A DNA stretch of 64,000 nucleotides from Guillardia theta CCMP2712 (Eukaryota > Cryptophyceae > Pyrenomonadales > Geminigeraceae), in assembly GCF_000315625.1 (NCBI RefSeq), contig NW_005434667.1:400527-464526 (forward strand), read 5' to 3'. Made by a program: the position numbers and the translations under genes. Below, one piece after another: positions 40,701 to 52,230 of the stretch. The notes under the pieces were generated by a model. That model searched no databases and was not told the DNA's origin. It worked only from the letters and a program-made list of their open reading frames with translations. The stretch's first letter is position 1, and each line of letters starts with the position of its first letter.

Positions 40701-43700
40701 ATGCACGTTGAAACCAAGGGCAGTGTGCGCATCTGGCCCTTCGAGCTGGACAAGGAGGATGGGAATCGTGCGCCTCTGCTCGTCGCAGGTTTCACTTTGC
40801 TGTCTATCGGACAGTCGAATCCGGGCAATCTGATCGCTAACACTCTGACTGTGACCCTGGCGTCCCGAGTTACGATCGCGCAGGACGATGCGTTGACCAT
40901 CTCCGGTCTCACAGGGACTGTCACTGAGTCTTCGCTCCTGCAGTTGAGTGGCAACCTGTCAAGTTTCGTGGTTGGGCAGAAAGGGAACTGGAGCGCTGAG
41001 GATGGAAAGCTGACGATGTTGTTCGGGGAACCAGTTCCGCCAGAGGTCTACGTCTTCTCCTTTACCCTCAAGAACGGCGAGGTCGCTCAATCCTCCCCTC
41101 AAGTATCCATCGAGATCAATGGAGTAACGAGGCACGCTGGAGTACCTATGAACAAGGCTCAGGGCAATGCAGATCCGCTGCTGATTGGAGGAATGAATGT
41201 GTCAATGTCGCAGACCGTGTCCTCCCGAGGGAATTTGAATGCGCTAAGAGTCTCGCTCTCTTGCTCGGTGCTGCTTCCAGCCGAATCGGTTCTCATCATC
41301 TCGTCTTTCATGTCAGCGAAGCTTGCGGACCCAGCGGGGATCGTCGTCAACCGAACCAGCGTGCTGGCGAGCAGCGGAGGGCTGGTGGATGTGGTTTGGA
41401 ACGACTCGAGCATCCGCTTCTCCTTCTCTGAGGCTCTGCAAGCAAATGTGCGACAAAACTTCACCTTCCACATCATCAACCCTGAAGCCTCTCAGTCTTC
41501 GCCAACTTTCACAGCTCGCATAGAGGGGGACGTCCCTATTGCAAGCTCGGAAGTCGCGAGGGGAACAGGAAGGGAAGCTCCGCTCTTCGTGTCCTCGTAT
41601 CTCTCCTACGCTACGATGACTCAGAGCTCTCCGTCGGTCAACAGCCTCAACACCCTGACCTTCATGTTCGCGACTCCAGACGGATTTGACGGCAGCAAGG
41701 GCATCCGGATCACCTTGTCGGGTCTTGTCAACACGCAGACATCTGACTCCGAACAACTCGAGCTTGTCCCCTCGTGCGGTCTCAACTCCTCGGGGACTTG
41801 GATCCAGTCCCTTGGCCAGCTCGTCGTCTCGGTGATCAGCACCATTCCAGCTGACACCAACTGCTCTCTGTCATTCAACGTCACCAACCCAGCGACCGGG
41901 CAGAGTTCTCCTCCTCTCTTGTTCTCCGCTCCTCTTGCTGGCATCGCCCCGCAGCAGATCGTTGCTGCGGCAGGAAACGGTGCTCCCCTGCTTGTTGCTC
42001 GCTTCACCTCAGTTAGGATGGTCCAGTCCAATGCTTTCCCCGGAGCAAGAAACCAGCTCATCGTGGAGTTCACAGCTAACGTCGATTTCCCCTCCTCCAG
42101 CCTCTTCTGGGTTGCTGGGCTGGATGCACAGAAGATCGATTGGACCAAGTCGTTCACCGTCTGCTCCTCCCTCCCTCTCTGCGTGAGCTCTCAGCAGGTT
42201 CCCAACTCGTCCTGCCCATTCCTTGAGGTTGCCAACAACTCGACGCCGGGAGGAGGAAGCAGCGGGAGCAACGAGTGCAGCCAAGGGAGTTGCTGTACCA
42301 TGTCCATCAACGCTTCCTCGTCGACTCTCTGCAAGGATTCTTCTTCCTCCTGTTATTCCTTTCAGGCATCGCCGTGGCATGACTCGACGAGTGCGCCCGA
42401 CGCATGCGAGAGGTTCTTGTTCAGCGTCTCAGACTTTCTTCCAGCAAACGTAGCACATCAGGTGACGATTGAGTTCTCGAACTCGATGGTCTCCGGCACC
42501 AACAGGTTTGCCTTATCGTTGGGAGCAGCAGGATCAATCTGCATCAATGACGGATTGCCAGTGCTTGGGACGGGCAGCGCTCAGCCCTTCTTCATCGCGG
42601 GGTGGAACTACAAGTTCATCGAGCAGAGCACAGTCGCGACAGCCGCGTCAAACAAGATCCGTCTTGTCATTCAGATGGGAGCTGATGTGCTGGCTATGGA
42701 CAACCGATCGATTCTCCTCACAGGCCTGCTGGGAAGTGCCACCCCCACTGGCTCCATCCAGGTGGTCTCGGACAGCGTCTTCGAGGCGAGAGGGATGTGG
42801 AACCAGTCCTCCGGATCTCTTCTGCTCAAGTTGTCCAACACCTTGCAGAAGGACGTCAACTACAGCATCTCCTTCGTCGTCCTCAACCCTTCCTACATGC
42901 AGGAGTCACCTGGCCCCATCCTCATCCAAGTCGTCACTGGAAGCGGGCAGGTCTTCATCCCGCCGTCCATCATGGACAAAGGGGCTCGCAACCAGGCGCC
43001 TCTCAAGGTCGCTGGCTTCACTACCGCAAGCATAACACAGTCCTCCTCCGTTTGCGGGGCGAGCAACCGACTAAGCATCGTCCTCCAGCCCAACGTTGAC
43101 CTGCAGGATCAAATCTTCGTCTTCTCCCTCTCCGGCTTGCAGAGCATGTGGCCAGGGTACCCCACCAGCATCGCGCTGGAGCAGGTGGAACCTGTCTTCC
43201 TCGGCTCGGCTCTCTGGTCCACGGGCGGTCGAGTTCTTCTCATCCTGCAGCAGAGCTTGCTGGCAGAGCAGACGACAAACATCTCCCTGGTGTTGGTCAA
43301 CCCTTCGACGACGAGGAGCCCGACTCGCATGTCGGTCAAGGTCACGGCGCAGGACGTATCGCGGAACATCTTCGTTCCCTTCATCTCCAGCTTCCCCATC
43401 GCCTCTCCGCCGGACGAATGTTCCTCTGCTCCTCTGCACGTCACCCCCAACTTCAACGTCAGCGTCTTTGCTCGTGGCAACGCGTCGGTATCAGTGACTG
43501 TCGCCTCCTACCTGCAGGCCTCCCGGTACAGCCTGCTGCGCATACAGGGCCTGCCCGCGATGGACAACGAGACTCTCGCGCAGGGACTGAACGTGTCATG
43601 GTCGTCTTGCACCGGGGAGCGCAAGATCGTCAGCTGGGCCTCGTCCGACTTCAGCTGGAGTCAGAACATTCTCGATCTCCCGTCGCTCCTCCTCGAGATT

Positions 43701-43829
43701 GGCGTCACTTACCTTTTCGAGATACCGACGTTGCCCACCGCTTCGCCGCCTTCCATGCAGAACGTCTCGGTCCAGTCTGTCCCAGCTGGTGTTGATGGGT
43801 GTGGCATCGCACTGACCATCTCGCCTTGA
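25752..43829 (+). CDS. Giant secreted Cys-rich/EGF/FG-GAP multi-repeat protein
   Basis: Five exons: 25752-25837, 25885-28378, 28437-32599, 32654-39563 and 39668-43829 (about 5,900 residues). Exon 1 encodes a signal peptide with core LLIVLILLSNILFS. Then follow ephrin-receptor-like GCC2/GCC3 Cys modules (CPAGQYKASNGSSQC type), Ca-binding EGF repeats (DINEC-x5-C), more Cys modules, a CDDGNSVEGDGC motif as in Myxococcus-type Cys repeats, an FG-GAP-like region (FGSSVATYKDDVLVGAYGD), and about 27 copies of a roughly 140-residue domain. That domain starts A-P-L-L-I-A-G-F, then I-x-Q-S-x-P, G-L-T-G-S-A-T-P, W-x4-G-T-L and N-P-x2-G-Q-x-S-P. N-glycosylation sites abound. No membrane segment is seen near the C terminus. 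Likely a cell-surface or extracellular-matrix protein. Two sequence breaks are listed separately. Confidence 0.75.
25979..28130 (+). repeat. Near-identical 648 bp coding repeats
   Basis: Units start at 25979, 26695, 27343 and 27991 (the last partial). Units 2 and 3 are both 648 bp and differ by only a few bases. Each encodes 216 residues, about four Cys modules. Near identity at DNA level indicates recent duplication or gene conversion, and makes assembly here unreliable. Confidence 0.9.
26302..26401. other. 100-N assembly gap
   Basis: Exactly 100 N inside the first 648 bp unit. The intact units have only 19 bases between the flanking sequences (CAACTCCAC and TCGCTAAGC), so the true gap is probably 19 bases or 19 plus whole units. 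Confidence 0.95.
37080..37095 (+). other. Apparent one-base frameshift in the giant gene
   Basis: In ACGGGGAGTTGA the upstream frame ends (QWTVQTGS then stop) while the domain continues in the next frame (ELKVKVDRVV). Adding one base here also makes the phases of the exon 4/5 splice sites agree, so a lost G in the G run, natural or technical, is the simplest reading. Confidence 0.7.
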
Positions 43830-44153
43830 ATGTGAGGAGGGCAAGGAAGGTTCAGATCAAGTGGCTGACTTCTTTCGCATTTTTGTTGTAAGATAGTGTT
43901 AAAGTTCGTGAAACTCGTCCGAGTCCTCACTCGCTCTGCACTGAAATTGTCCGACTGATCTGACTGAACTGAACCGCCTTCAAGTGGTAGTGCCCCGCTG
44001 TATGTAACCGTTACAACGGAATCTCGAAGTTCTCCGACGATCCGCAGAGGAAGTTCCCCAGGTTCAATTCCACTGAATCGACTGATTTGTATTGGATTCC
44101 AACAGATTTAATCGGTTTGAATCCGATGCTTGCGGCTTCCAGAACCACGTGCC
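43830..44153. other. Intergenic region upstream of rubrerythrin-like gene
   Basis: No gene seen. Several TCCGA/ACTGA-rich short motifs around 43,910-44,080; should hold the promoter of the next gene. Confidence 0.35.
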
Positions 44154-44830
44154 ATGCTGCGTTTCCTCGCTCCCCGTGTTGTCGCCGCCGCCCGCCGAGT
44201 GCAAGGTCAGCAGCTTCTCCTTCTACTCCTGCTTCTGCTTCATCTCTAGCTCTTCCTGTCCCTTTCTGCTTTCCTCTCCTCTCTCCCTCCATCGTCCTTC
44301 TTCCCCACCCTTGCGACCTGGAAGCTCTACGCCTGCTGCCACAAACTCGCAGTTGTCGTCTAACTCTGTGTCGACCAGGACCGAAGGTTGCAAGAGCCAT
44401 GTGCTCCAAGTCGCTTGAGGGCACCAAGACTCTTCAAAACCTCAAGGACGCCTTCGCCGGCGAGTGCATGGCCAAAGCTCGTTACGAGTATTTCGCTCAG
44501 AGGGCTGACGTCGAGGGGTACACGGAGATAGCTGCTGCATTCAGACAAGTAGCTCAGTCGGAAGAGGGACAAGCTCTCGGCCATCTGGAGTTCTTGCAGG
44601 AGATCGGTGACCCTGTCTCTAACCAGCCGTTTGGCTCCACCATCGACAATCTCAACGCCGCCATCATTGGCGAGAACCACGATGGCAACACAATGTACCC
44701 TGAGTTCGCCAAGGTCGCGAGGCAGGAGGGCTTCGAAGACGTCGCCAACTGGTTTGAGACGCTTGCAGAAGCTGAACGCATCCAGCTCCGCAGGTTCCAA
44801 CGGGCGGTGGAGAACATTGGCGACGCTTAA
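44154..44830 (+). CDS. Rubrerythrin-like ferritin-fold protein with targeting leader
   Basis: Two exons (44154-44205, 44379-44830) give 167 residues with agreeing phase. The first codons read MLRFLAPRVVAAARRVQG, a basic amphipathic leader suited to mitochondria or plastid. The mature part is a four-helix ferritin-like domain of the rubrerythrin family without a rubredoxin tail: GECMAKARYEYFAQRADVEG, GHLEFLQEIGDP, MYPEFAKVARQEGFEDVANW. The family normally uses E-x2-H in helices 2 and 4; here the His positions are Gln (SEEGQ, AERIQ) and the third-helix motif is GENHD. Peroxide-scavenging by a di-iron site is the family role, but metal binding may be altered here. An unspliced ORF starting at 44087 is a less likely alternative. 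Confidence 0.7.
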
Positions 44831-45019
44831 ACCTGGGCAGAGCTCTCTGAAAGGCTCGAAACGCTCAGGCCGTAGACTAGATTTTCTGCATTCAACTTTG
44901 TAATCTGTTTGTGATACAAGCAAACTGAAGCTCTCAGCTACTGCTCCCACATGTCCTCCAAATTCGCGTCGTTCTACATCCCAGTCAGGATCACCAACAT
45001 GACGAAGGTGTCTGTGTAC

Positions 45020-45208
45020 CTGAATCTCCTTCCTCATCAACAGCATCTCTTCCAGCTTCTTGCTCGTGTCTTTCATCCGCTCGTTCTGCTCCTTGAGCTC
45101 CTCGGGGACTTTGCAGGTGTCAACCGGTCCTGGCTGTCTCCTCCGCTCGTGGTATGCGTCGACGAGCTGCTTGTGGTAGTCCCTACCACCAGGTGAACAG
45201 CTTCCTTG
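45020..45208 (-). CDS. Coding exon of an unidentified minus-strand gene
   Basis: A 63-codon exon in phase 0 at both ends, between an AG acceptor (CATGTAG) and a GT donor (ATTCAG|GTACAC). It reads QGSCSPGGRDYHKQLVDAYH and later KVPEELKEQNERMKDTSKKL, a charged helical protein. Upstream, minus-strand codons (EQCKVLGDWYRLVDLM) up to about 45,280 may be the previous exon. Neither the full gene nor the family is clear. It is convergent with the rubrerythrin-like gene. Confidence 0.45.
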
Positions 45209-45375
45209 CTACATGAGATCAACCAACCTGTACCAGTCCCCGAGCACCTTGCATTGTTCTGATACATCCACACTGCGGACACAGGAATGTCAAAACATAT
45301 TTGTTGCTGCTTCAGCAGCGACGCCTAATCGATTCCCCAAGGCAACAGAGAAGAAACAAGTCTACAACTTCATGC

Positions 45376-46740
45376 TCACTTCATGACTGATTCTGTCGTC
45401 CCGCCGCTCGAAGTATATATAGGGGTGCCGACAATTTCATGGTCTATCTCATCCTGCACCCTTCCCAAGTCGAAGTTGGTCACGTATTTGTGGTACTTGG
45501 GAAACAGGTCGTATATGCTGTCCCTCATAATCGAGCGGATTCGAAGAACGATCTGAGATGTCATCAGGAATTCGTTGCACGAGAACTTCGATTGCATACG
45601 TTCTCAGCATATGCGAGGCAGTCCCATACATCTCTGGGGTCGTGTTCTACTTCCTGTCACCGAGGTCAACAAGGTGCATACCCATCAATGAGCCGATACA
45701 GAGGAGGACGAGGAGGAGCTGACTTCTGTTGTCGGAAGTCCCGTCACATCATCGAACACTACAGCTATGATCTGCACCACCATTGCTTCTGATCATTTCA
45801 AGACATTTCTATCGGATCGGAGCGAACGAACCTGCACTTCGTCTCGTTTCTTGTGATCATACAGTACACATTCGGCATGCAGGCAGGCGTACTCATGGCT
45901 CTGCTTCCCCGGGTATTGAAACCTTGGGATGCTCATTCTCTGGTTCAAAACTGAACATAAAGTGACAGACCTGCTCTGGAGCTTCATTCCAGATAGATTC
46001 ATTGCCTGATGCGACGGCTGTCAGCCCTTCCCCGGTTTCGATCCTCCTCTTATTTTCACCTGCCAGCTCTCGAGGCGATCCTTATCAACGTGCCCATAGA
46101 GCGTTCTCCATGGCCTGCCGCGTCATCAACAAGAAAAAATGGCGTCCATCCATGAGGAATGACTTACTTGCCAATAATGTCTTCTACAGGAGGCTTGAAA
46201 TGTTCCATGAAACACTCGCTGGCGTATATGATCTCGGAATCAATGCTCTGCACAAGACAACTTCAGCTGGCAATGAAATCATCGGCTTTACGCACCTCAT
46301 TCTTCAAGCGCAGCAACAAGAAGGAATGGTTATAGCTCGAAGGCTCGGACCTGATGATCTCGTCGAATCTTTCGATCAACATTCCGAAGATACCACACTG
46401 AGGAAATGCGGGAGAATAATACACAGGATCTGAGAAGTTCTCTTCTGGAAAGCTATCTTTGAAGAGCTCACTCTCATATTCAGACGACGAGACGCCAAAG
46501 TGAGAGTCAATCTCCACTTTTTCTTCGTCAGAATTCGTGAAAGATTTCAGCAGGTCATCGTTGTTCAAATAATCATCCCAGTCGGGGTTCTCGGGAACAC
46601 CCATGTCATTGGCCCTGTTTTTGTAGTATTCGTCAAAGTCTTTGTTGTCCAGGGTCTGCATTTCTGGTCCGGCTCGTCCCAAAAATTCGTCGATTTGCTC
46701 TTCGTCGAGACCTCCTCTTAAACACAAATTCTCATCTGCA
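45376..46740 (-). CDS. Multi-exon unidentified protein
   Basis: Several minus-strand coding blocks. The best one, about 46740 to 46296, reads GGLDEEQIDEFLGRAGPEMQ and ESELFKDSFPEENFSDPVYY, ending at a GTGCGT donor. The next exon, 46247 to 46168, reads SIDSEIIYASECFMEHFKPP and VEDIIGK. Further blocks lie around 46,100-45,850 (IWNEAPEQVCHFMFSFEPE). The block 45,560-45,376 (SIYDLFPKYHKYVTNFDLGR to the stop TGA) may be the C terminus of the same or a neighbouring gene. I could not settle all junctions and recognise no family. Acidic and probably soluble. Confidence 0.45.
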
Positions 46741-46924
46741 CAGCGTTAAAGCATTCACGGTTGGAAATCAATGAACTGAACCTTCAAGTCCATATTCCCT
46801 CAGCCTCATGTCAAGAACCGACCTGATCGACGTCATTCCTCTCACGGGGCAGAGAAAAAAAACACTATCACTTGAAGTCATGGTTCATCCTTAAAGTAGG
46901 AGTGTAGTTCTGAAGGCATCACAA

Positions 46925-47776
46925 TCAGTAATCAGTAGGAGGTAACGGGGCTATCAGAAGTTTCTTTACATCCTCTGGTTCCAGATCCTCGATGGTCTCA
47001 TTGACGTACACAATCTGAAATCTGCTTCAGCTTCCTCACAGACAACTCTGATCAGATACTTCATGCTCACGGATACAAGCTTCTTTGCAATTCTTGTCCA
47101 GGTCTAAAATCTACACCAAGGTGCTCTCAGAAAGGAAAGTCGATGGCGTCTTATCAGCACCTCGCCACCTTCTCTGAGATACAACCACTGATCAGGAATG
47201 TCAGAGCAGTCGACATGAAACAATTCCATTCTTGACCTTCAGCCCCTCGGAATGCTGTTTGCACAGGGGTAGGAGAAATGTTCGCAGTGGTTCTTCTTCA
47301 CTTATATTCAGCCCAAACTCTGCAAGTCAAACTAGATCAAGTATGTTCGGTGAACTTGAGAGCTTTACTTCGTCCTCTTGGGTCCACTATCTTGAAGTAT
47401 GTCCTTCGCTGATCTGATGAGCATCGCGAAACATTCCGATAAAATGCCATCTTCAACTTCACATCAGAGGCGAGTAGTCCTCGCATCATGATTCTTACAT
47501 GACGGAAGCCGGTGTGATATGTCTTAACAAACCCTACAAGGAAACATCACGAGACACCAGACGGGATTCAAGGACATTACTGATTTCTGTTTGCCGTTCT
47601 GAATGCGACGAGCCAGTGAAGGGAGGAGGAAGAGGCGAGGAAGGAGAATGAGGAGGAAGAGACGCAGGAGCAGTAGGGCGAGAAGAAGCGAGAGGAGAAG
47701 CCTGTGGCGGTTCCGATGCCAGGGGTAGCGCCATCCACGCTCCCACTGCAAGGACAACCATGGCCTTGCATCGCAT
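46925..47776 (-). CDS. Putative secreted small protein, exons partly resolved
   Basis: The block from 47776 encodes a signal peptide (MVVLAVGAWMALPLASEPPQ) and a Ser/Pro-rich stretch. Downstream blocks around 47,320-47,120 read ISEEEPLRTFLLPLCKQHSE and DKTPSTFLSESTL. With a GT-AG intron in phase 0 these join the last exon, 47014-46925 (IVYVNETIEDLEPEDVKKLL, ending PPTDY). Whether the signal peptide belongs to the same chain is unproven. No known domain. Confidence 0.4.
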
Positions 47777-48308
47777 TGTTGTCGGGATATCCTGTGGAAA
47801 GTGTTTGAAAACGCAATCTCAAAGGCAGAAAATATTTAAATTAGTTTCTCCGGATTTATCACCAGCCTTATCTCGAAAGACCCTCTCTCTGAAGTGACTT
47901 CATCAGCAACCTGGAGCTGGAACAAGGAGAGTACTGACTTGAACAGCAACTCCATGTCATGGAGATGCTGATGGAGATGCTGATGGAGATGGTACTGGTG
48001 GCAATGCTGATTGAGATGTCTCGACCACTATCTCTTACCTGCGCCTCCCCTACGAGCTCACAAGTTTCAGATACTAACTCAGGAAAGTTTGATTTGAGTT
48101 TACTTGAAAACGATCACTTATATTGACAAGGGTGAGAATACAAAGGGCTGGAGGAGAGTGGAGTTTGGTCAAGGATGGAAGTGAATGCACGAGGGGTAGA
48201 AGATGGGGAAGGAGAGGGGCGGGAGGAGAATGCAGAGAGGAGCGTCATCCGACTGAAACAACGTCAGAGGGCTGAAATCGTTTCCTGCTATCACGTCAGT
48301 CAGTCAAG
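47777..48308. other. Intergenic region between convergent/divergent host genes
   Basis: No gene supported. Around 47,950-47,995 there is a short direct repeat (GATGCTGATGGAGATG, three partial copies). Confidence 0.35.
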
Positions 48309-51300
48309 TCAAAACCGGGAGGAGCAGGAATACCCAGTCGAGAGCCCAGCTGCTGGCCAGCAGGACGAGGCTGCTCGAATCTCCAGATAGGTCGGCACCG
48401 CCTGGCGGTCCAGAAATAAGGTGGAGCTGAACTTCGCGCCCAGCGTCAGTCGCACGGACCCTGTCACGTGCACCTCAGCTCCGCCCTTGGAGGCAGCAGC
48501 TTTGATGAAGGCGCGGAAGAGCGCGAGGTCGAGGAGCTTCAGGAGGTCGACGCAGAGCTCTGGGGTGAGGGTGGTCTTCGATCGCGGTATCAGGAGGGGG
48601 TTCAGCGTCATGTCAGCCTCGAAGCGCCCGATGTCTCCGCCTTCCGCCTCGAGCGACAGTGAGATCTGCGAGACGCGAGCGTCTACGCTGAACGGGTTCC
48701 TGACGTCCACCCTGACGTGCACCTCCTTGTCTCTGAAGACGGGCACAGGATCCAGCATGATCGCTCTCGCTACCGTCTGCAGGCGGACAGGCAGGCCGTT
48801 GAGCTCCGTCCTCAGCCTCATCGCCCTCAGCACAGCCTGCACCAGGGGAGCACTGGCGTGACTCTCAACGACGCTAATGTTGACTGGCCTCCCCCCCACC
48901 AGAGCTGAGATGAAGTCTGCGGCACAGGGATACTGCTGGGGGTCAGGCGGATTCCTGTAGAGCCCGTTGACGATCAAGTGGCTCCAGCCAGAGCTGACGT
49001 GCAGAGCCTTCATCTCGACCAGCATCATCGGCGCAGGGACGAGACAACCTGTGGGGCTGATGCCGAGCGTCACGTCTCCTACGTCAGCCGACACTGCCGT
49101 GGGGTTGTTCACATTGACGTGCAGCGAGAAGGGAAGCTGATCCGACGAGTTGCCATCGACAAAGTCCAAATCTGAAACGTGGATCAGCCTGCCCAGCTCT
49201 GACCCAGACACGTGCAGAGGAAGCTCCAGCAGCAGCGGGAGAGAGTCGACAAGAATCTCTCCGAAATCGAACCTCAAAGTCGAAGAAACATTCCCTGAAA
49301 GACGCACTGACGCGCCCCCTGCCTCCTGGGCCTCCACTAGCACCTGAGCCACCAGGTCCTCGTCGAGCACAACGAGGCTCTGATCGACGAGGGAGAGAAA
49401 AAGTCGGGAGGTGGGAGCATCGTAAACGACGTCGGTTAGCGGCACCGTGAGTCTGGCAAGAGGGGAGGAATCAGCGGTACGAGAGAGGATGAGATCCGCG
49501 GACAGAGACGTGACGTCGAGAGCTGCTTCAAAGGGAAGCGTCACCTGGACCCACAGCGAGCAGCTGAACAGAATGTCCCCTCCGTCAGACAAAGAGACAT
49601 CTGCTGAGGAGACGTTGAACGATTCAACGCTGATATTGGGAGCAGGCGACTGGAAAGGAATGTTGAATGAAAGCTTCTCCACCACCTGCTGCAGCCATTC
49701 CGAGTCGAAACTTTGAGCCGACAGCCCCACAAGCTGCAGGTCGACCCTCTCCCCTCGGAGGAAGGAGCCCACAACTTGTCCAAGTTCGTCTTTTTCCTGT
49801 TGGGCAACTCGTCAGGACCAGAACTTGGAGGGGCAGCGAAGGGACATGGCTGTACCTCTTTCGAGGAAGGAAGCAAATGACCACTGACTCTCATCACATT
49901 CTTCCCGGGCCCGATGCTCATCGACTGCGAGAACACTTGCCCGAGGCGTAACCCCCGCCGCTCGAGCGCCAGCGCGATGGCACCCAGGGACGCAGAAGCG
50001 TTAGAAGGGTTGCGGAAGGAACCCTCGGCAGAGAAGAGCAGCGATCCTCCCACAGAGCTGAACACCTGGATCGAGTCGACCTCCACGTCCCTCAGCCCCC
50101 CGCAGCCTTTCAGCACGAGGTCCTGGGTCAGGTACACCCCCGTCAGCGTCAGGTTGCCCATCGCCGTCGTAATGTTCACGTTGCATGTGCACCGGATCTC
50201 AACCTCCAGCTCTGTGGAGTTGAAAAAGTCCAGCAGCAGCTGACTGAAGGGGACAGGGGAAACGGTCGCGAGGGAAGCGAAAGAGAGCGAATACCGGTAT
50301 CTTGACAGACGCAAGATCTTGTCTGGGATGACTTGAAGATTTGCTGCCATGCTCTGCTGGTAGAAAGCTGACACCGAAAGCAGGCTGATGCCTGTCAGAG
50401 CGAACGGAGAGTCTTGTCCGAAGATGTCAACCAGCTCCAGCTGAATCTCAGCATCGAGCTCCACTATGCTTGACTCAACAGGGCGAAGAGCAAGGCGAGG
50501 AAAGAAGATTGAGGATCCTGACACAAGAGGCATTCGTTTTCCACTGACTGTCACGTCAAGTTCTGTGCCAATCAAGCCTCCTGCGATGAAGTGATTCGAC
50601 ACGCTTGTGAGGTTGGCGGTGAGAAGGACAGGTCGACCATTGACGAGTGAAGAGAACAGCTCGGATGAAGAGACAACGTCTTCGGGCTGCAAAGATGACA
50701 AGGTTACATGACACATCAAGTCAACAAACGAGTCATCGGCAGGATCTTCACCTTCAGGATGCCGGAGACTGACAGTTTGTTCGTTCCTGGCACTAAGTTC
50801 TTCACTGTATCACTCGAAAAGCTTCCGATCCTTTTGTTCTTGTATGAAATGTCAAGCGTTACGATTCCAAAGTCTGCAATCTAGAAATGGAGATTATTTT
50901 ACGCTGATTGAACGAGATATATCTACCTGAAAGATGGAAGGATTATTCACCATCAACTCGGACCTTATCATCATTTGTTCCATGTCTGACGATTTCATGT
51001 CGAAATCGACAATCGATATCTGACCTTTTGACAACCTGTCCATGGATTTGGCTGAGATCTCCTTCTCAACTTTGATGTCCGAGAACCCTAGGGACAACGA
51101 CATGCCGAGGAAGTGCACTGCAAAACTTTGTGAGATGATACTGCAAGAGGTATTGTAGCATCACATTCTAGACTCAGAGAGATCTGTCCTTGAATGGCCA
51201 TTCGCGTTTCTTGCAGGAAGAAAATGTTTCTCACGAACTCATCGAGACATTCGGAATGGTCTGAATTCGACAATTTGATCTTCCCGTTTCTCAGCAGAAC

Positions 51301-52230
51301 ATCCGATTCTCTCCTGTTCACTCCGTCAAACAAGAGAATACAGCATGATGAAAGCTTCATGTGGAACCCACTCGATACTGAATCCCGGAAGCAGCAACTC
51401 CCCAAGCATGCATGAAACCTCACTCTTCACCCCATGTACTGGATCATCTTGAGACGGCAAGACCGCCGAGAAGTTAGATTCGCCAATATTGATAGATCCT
51501 GGCCACAACCTAAAAGTCAAAAGGATCATTTGGGAAATGCACATTGTACACAAATCACCAGGAGGCCCATATGCCAACACTCAGTCGGCTGTCGACTTCA
51601 ACAACAGGAGCCGAATCGATCCAGCCGATCACACCTTGTTCGATCTGATTGCTATTTACAATCGTCACATTCAACTCCCTCAGATCTAAAATCGAGCTCG
51701 ACATCAGGCTCTGAACTGTCAGCGGGGCTGCGATGATTCCAATGATGATCATGATGAATGTCACGCCACAGCAAGAGATCAATCTTGGCGCAATCTTGCC
51801 GTCACAGAGCAACGGCACACACGTTCCGTGGACTGTTTCATCATCTGCAGCATCTATTCACTCCCATAAGGGAGAAGGGACGGCAAGTCAGGCATTCACC
51901 TCGCACTTTGGACAGGAACCACCCTCTACTCCTCTCCGTGCTCGGAGGGACGTCTCTGTCTTCTGCAGCATCAAGCTAAGACCATTTGCGTCACATCCTC
52001 ATGCTCACCTTGACGTCTGATCTCGTTCCATGAGGACCTGCTCACCTCCCACGTCAGCGCGTATGGGTGGGGAAAGCAGCAAGTACCCGGGCAGCAGTCG
52101 ACTGGAGGGAGAGTCGCTATCATCGGCATTGCCTTCTTCCAAGCAGTCAGTGGATAACGCTGAACCATCCATATACACTACCATTCGCATCACCTCCACT
52201 CCATATGACCGTACTGAGCACATACAGGAA
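48309..52230 (-). CDS. Membrane-anchored protein with repeated LEA2/DUF3712-like domains
   Basis: Large minus-strand gene. Main coding exons run from about 50,719 down to 49,855 and from 49,796 to 48,309; the 58 bp intron has a GTACAG donor and CCCAACAG acceptor. 5' exons are visible at about 51,818-51,650, encoding a transmembrane helix (GVTFIMIIIGIIAAPLTVQS), and at about 52,170-52,050. After the anchor, the chain has repeating beta-rich modules (LTGVYLTQDLVLKGCGGLRD; FSAEGSFRNPSNASASLGAI; VDVRNPFSVDARVSQISLSL) of the kind found in LEA14/WHy and fungal DUF3712 proteins, with N-P in each. Topology: short cytosolic N terminus, long outside or luminal part. Role unknown; lipid or membrane surface contact is a possibility. 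Confidence 0.55.

Noticed and set aside
44087-44153. Upstream ATG for the rubrerythrin-like gene without intron
   Set aside because: Gives a Pro/Ser-rich leader read through what looks like a 173 bp intron; the two-exon model gives a standard targeting leader and correct phase.
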